This document shows, one piece after another, positions 5,259 through 5,574 of a stretch of DNA of 5,574 nucleotides. The stretch's first letter is position 1, and every line of letters begins with the position of its first letter. The notes under the pieces are model-generated. The model was not told where the DNA came from and made no database searches. It saw only the letters and a program-made list of their open reading frames with translations. Position numbers and translations under genes: made by a program. The DNA is from Candidatus Epulonipiscium sp. (GTDB lineage Bacteria; Bacillota_A; Clostridia; Lachnospirales; Cellulosilyticaceae), in the NCBI GenBank assembly GCA_012841565.1, contig DUUM01000026.1:1-5574 (forward strand), read 5' to 3'.

Positions 5259-5446
5259 TCCATTCCTCCCCCCCAACCCAAACCAGTAACTCACCAAATA
5301 TTCTGACACATTTCATTATAAGAAAAGCGAGCTCTTAACACTCGCTATCTGTTTTATAAAAAGCTTTTACTTTATCACTTCATCACTTTAGAGCATTGAG
5401 GGACTGTCCCCCTAGGCGATTTGGCTTTAGCCCAAAGAGCCTTGCT
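5259..5446 (-). repeat. Dispersed repeat, copy 4, shortened at the left
   Basis: Clear similarity begins at about CCCAAACCAGTAACTCACC (from 5277). The segment 5259-5276 is a diverged, C-rich version of the expected start, and the CCACCTTCATCC end seen in copies 1-3 is missing. The internal hairpin pairs AGCGAG (5326-5331) with CTCGCT (5341-5346). GGGACTGTCCC (5400-5410) is intact. The terminal stem has AGGC (5414-5417) with GCCT (5439-5442), enclosing TTTGGC (5420-5425), loop TTTA and GCCcAAA (5430-5436). The copy ends at CTTGCT (5446), directly followed by istB codons. Confidence 0.8.
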
Positions 5447-5574
5447 CACAAGGAGCAGTCAGAAAATAAAGAATTTCAGAAGATGGATTTTGAAGACCGC
5501 CTATCATTACTTATCGATTTGGAATACTCACGGCGTAAAAGCAATAAACTTCAAAGATTAATTAAATCAGCAAC
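5447..5574 (+). pseudogene. istB: IS21-family istB fragment, 5'-truncated and running off the right edge
   Basis: The plus-strand frame from 5447 reads HKEQ, then EFQKMDFEDRLSLLIDLEYS and RRKSNKLQRLIKSA to the end of the window. This matches the N-terminal region of IstB, the AAA+ helper ATPase of IS21-family transposition, where a ...F-E-[DE]-R-[FL]...LVD.E...R+N..L.RL stretch is typical. The first 20 or so residues of a normal IstB (start Met, KL-x-EMRL-type helix) are absent. The frame continues upstream through repeat copy 4 without an ATG. The first Met in frame is at 5483, in the middle of the conserved region. The upstream istA would be expected to the left and is missing, so this is a broken IS21 copy cut at the repeat terminus. 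Whether the 3' part is intact cannot be seen. Confidence 0.75.

Noticed and set aside
355..5446. Integron attC-like array
   Set aside because: The order of gene then repeat is cassette-like and GTTAAGC occurs once per repeat, but the paired RYYYAAC...GTTRRRY boxes of attC sites are absent and no integrase is present.
355..5446. CRISPR array
   Set aside because: The copies are long, diverged internally and separated by 0.7-2.7 kb of genes, unlike short repeats with uniform spacers.

Overview
The window looks like an accessory region of a low-GC, probably endospore-forming Firmicute (Clostridia-like). The reasons are the strongly AT-rich intergenic DNA, AGGAGG-type ribosome binding sites, sigma-A-like promoters with extended -10 boxes, a small Spo0E-like reading frame, and families that are common in such genomes (EcsC-like, DUF2971, bacterial SH3). 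Every apparently intact gene lies on the minus strand. The only plus-strand coding traces are two 5'-truncated fragments.

The dominant feature is a dispersed repeat of about 190-240 bp in four copies, all in the same orientation (about 355-551, 3236-3433, 4361-4600 and 5259-5446). Read on the minus strand, each copy starts with AGCAAGGCTC or a variant, carries a terminal hairpin, a GGGACAGTCCC palindrome (degenerate in two copies) and an AGCGAG/CTCGCT hairpin, and ends near GGATGAAGGTGG. Copy 4 lacks a recognisable version of this last part. The copies divide the window into modules, and each complete module has its minus-strand gene or genes followed by a repeat: genes 5129-4842 and 4828-4553 then copy 3; the EcsC-like gene 4216-3470 then copy 2; the DUF2971 gene plus the SH3-domain gene (3032-1108) and a Spo0E-like fragment, with copy 1 further down. 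Three coding sequences are cut off at the same repeat terminus, so the repeat behaves as an element or recombination edge with a fixed end.

Layout from left to right: the start codon of a leftward gene at positions 1-3, with a leader hairpin that can hide its ribosome binding site; a terminator-like hairpin; a broken reading frame (150-365); repeat copy 1; the 3' end of an unknown plus-strand gene (552-800); a candidate bidirectional terminator; a Spo0E-like fragment; a helical, membrane and SH3 protein (1108-2145); a DUF2971 protein (2265-3032) with a small overlapping upstream frame joined to it through an A8 run; repeat copy 2; an EcsC-like gene with a good promoter; repeat copy 3, which replaces the 3' end of a small gene; a short acidic helical gene with a good promoter; repeat copy 4; and the N-terminal part of an IS21-family istB gene running off the right edge.

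The functions of the cargo are mostly unknown. The DUF2971 plus membrane/SH3 pair is the best candidate for a working two-gene unit, possibly a defence or toxin-like module. That is inference: no catalytic activity can be proved from the sequence.
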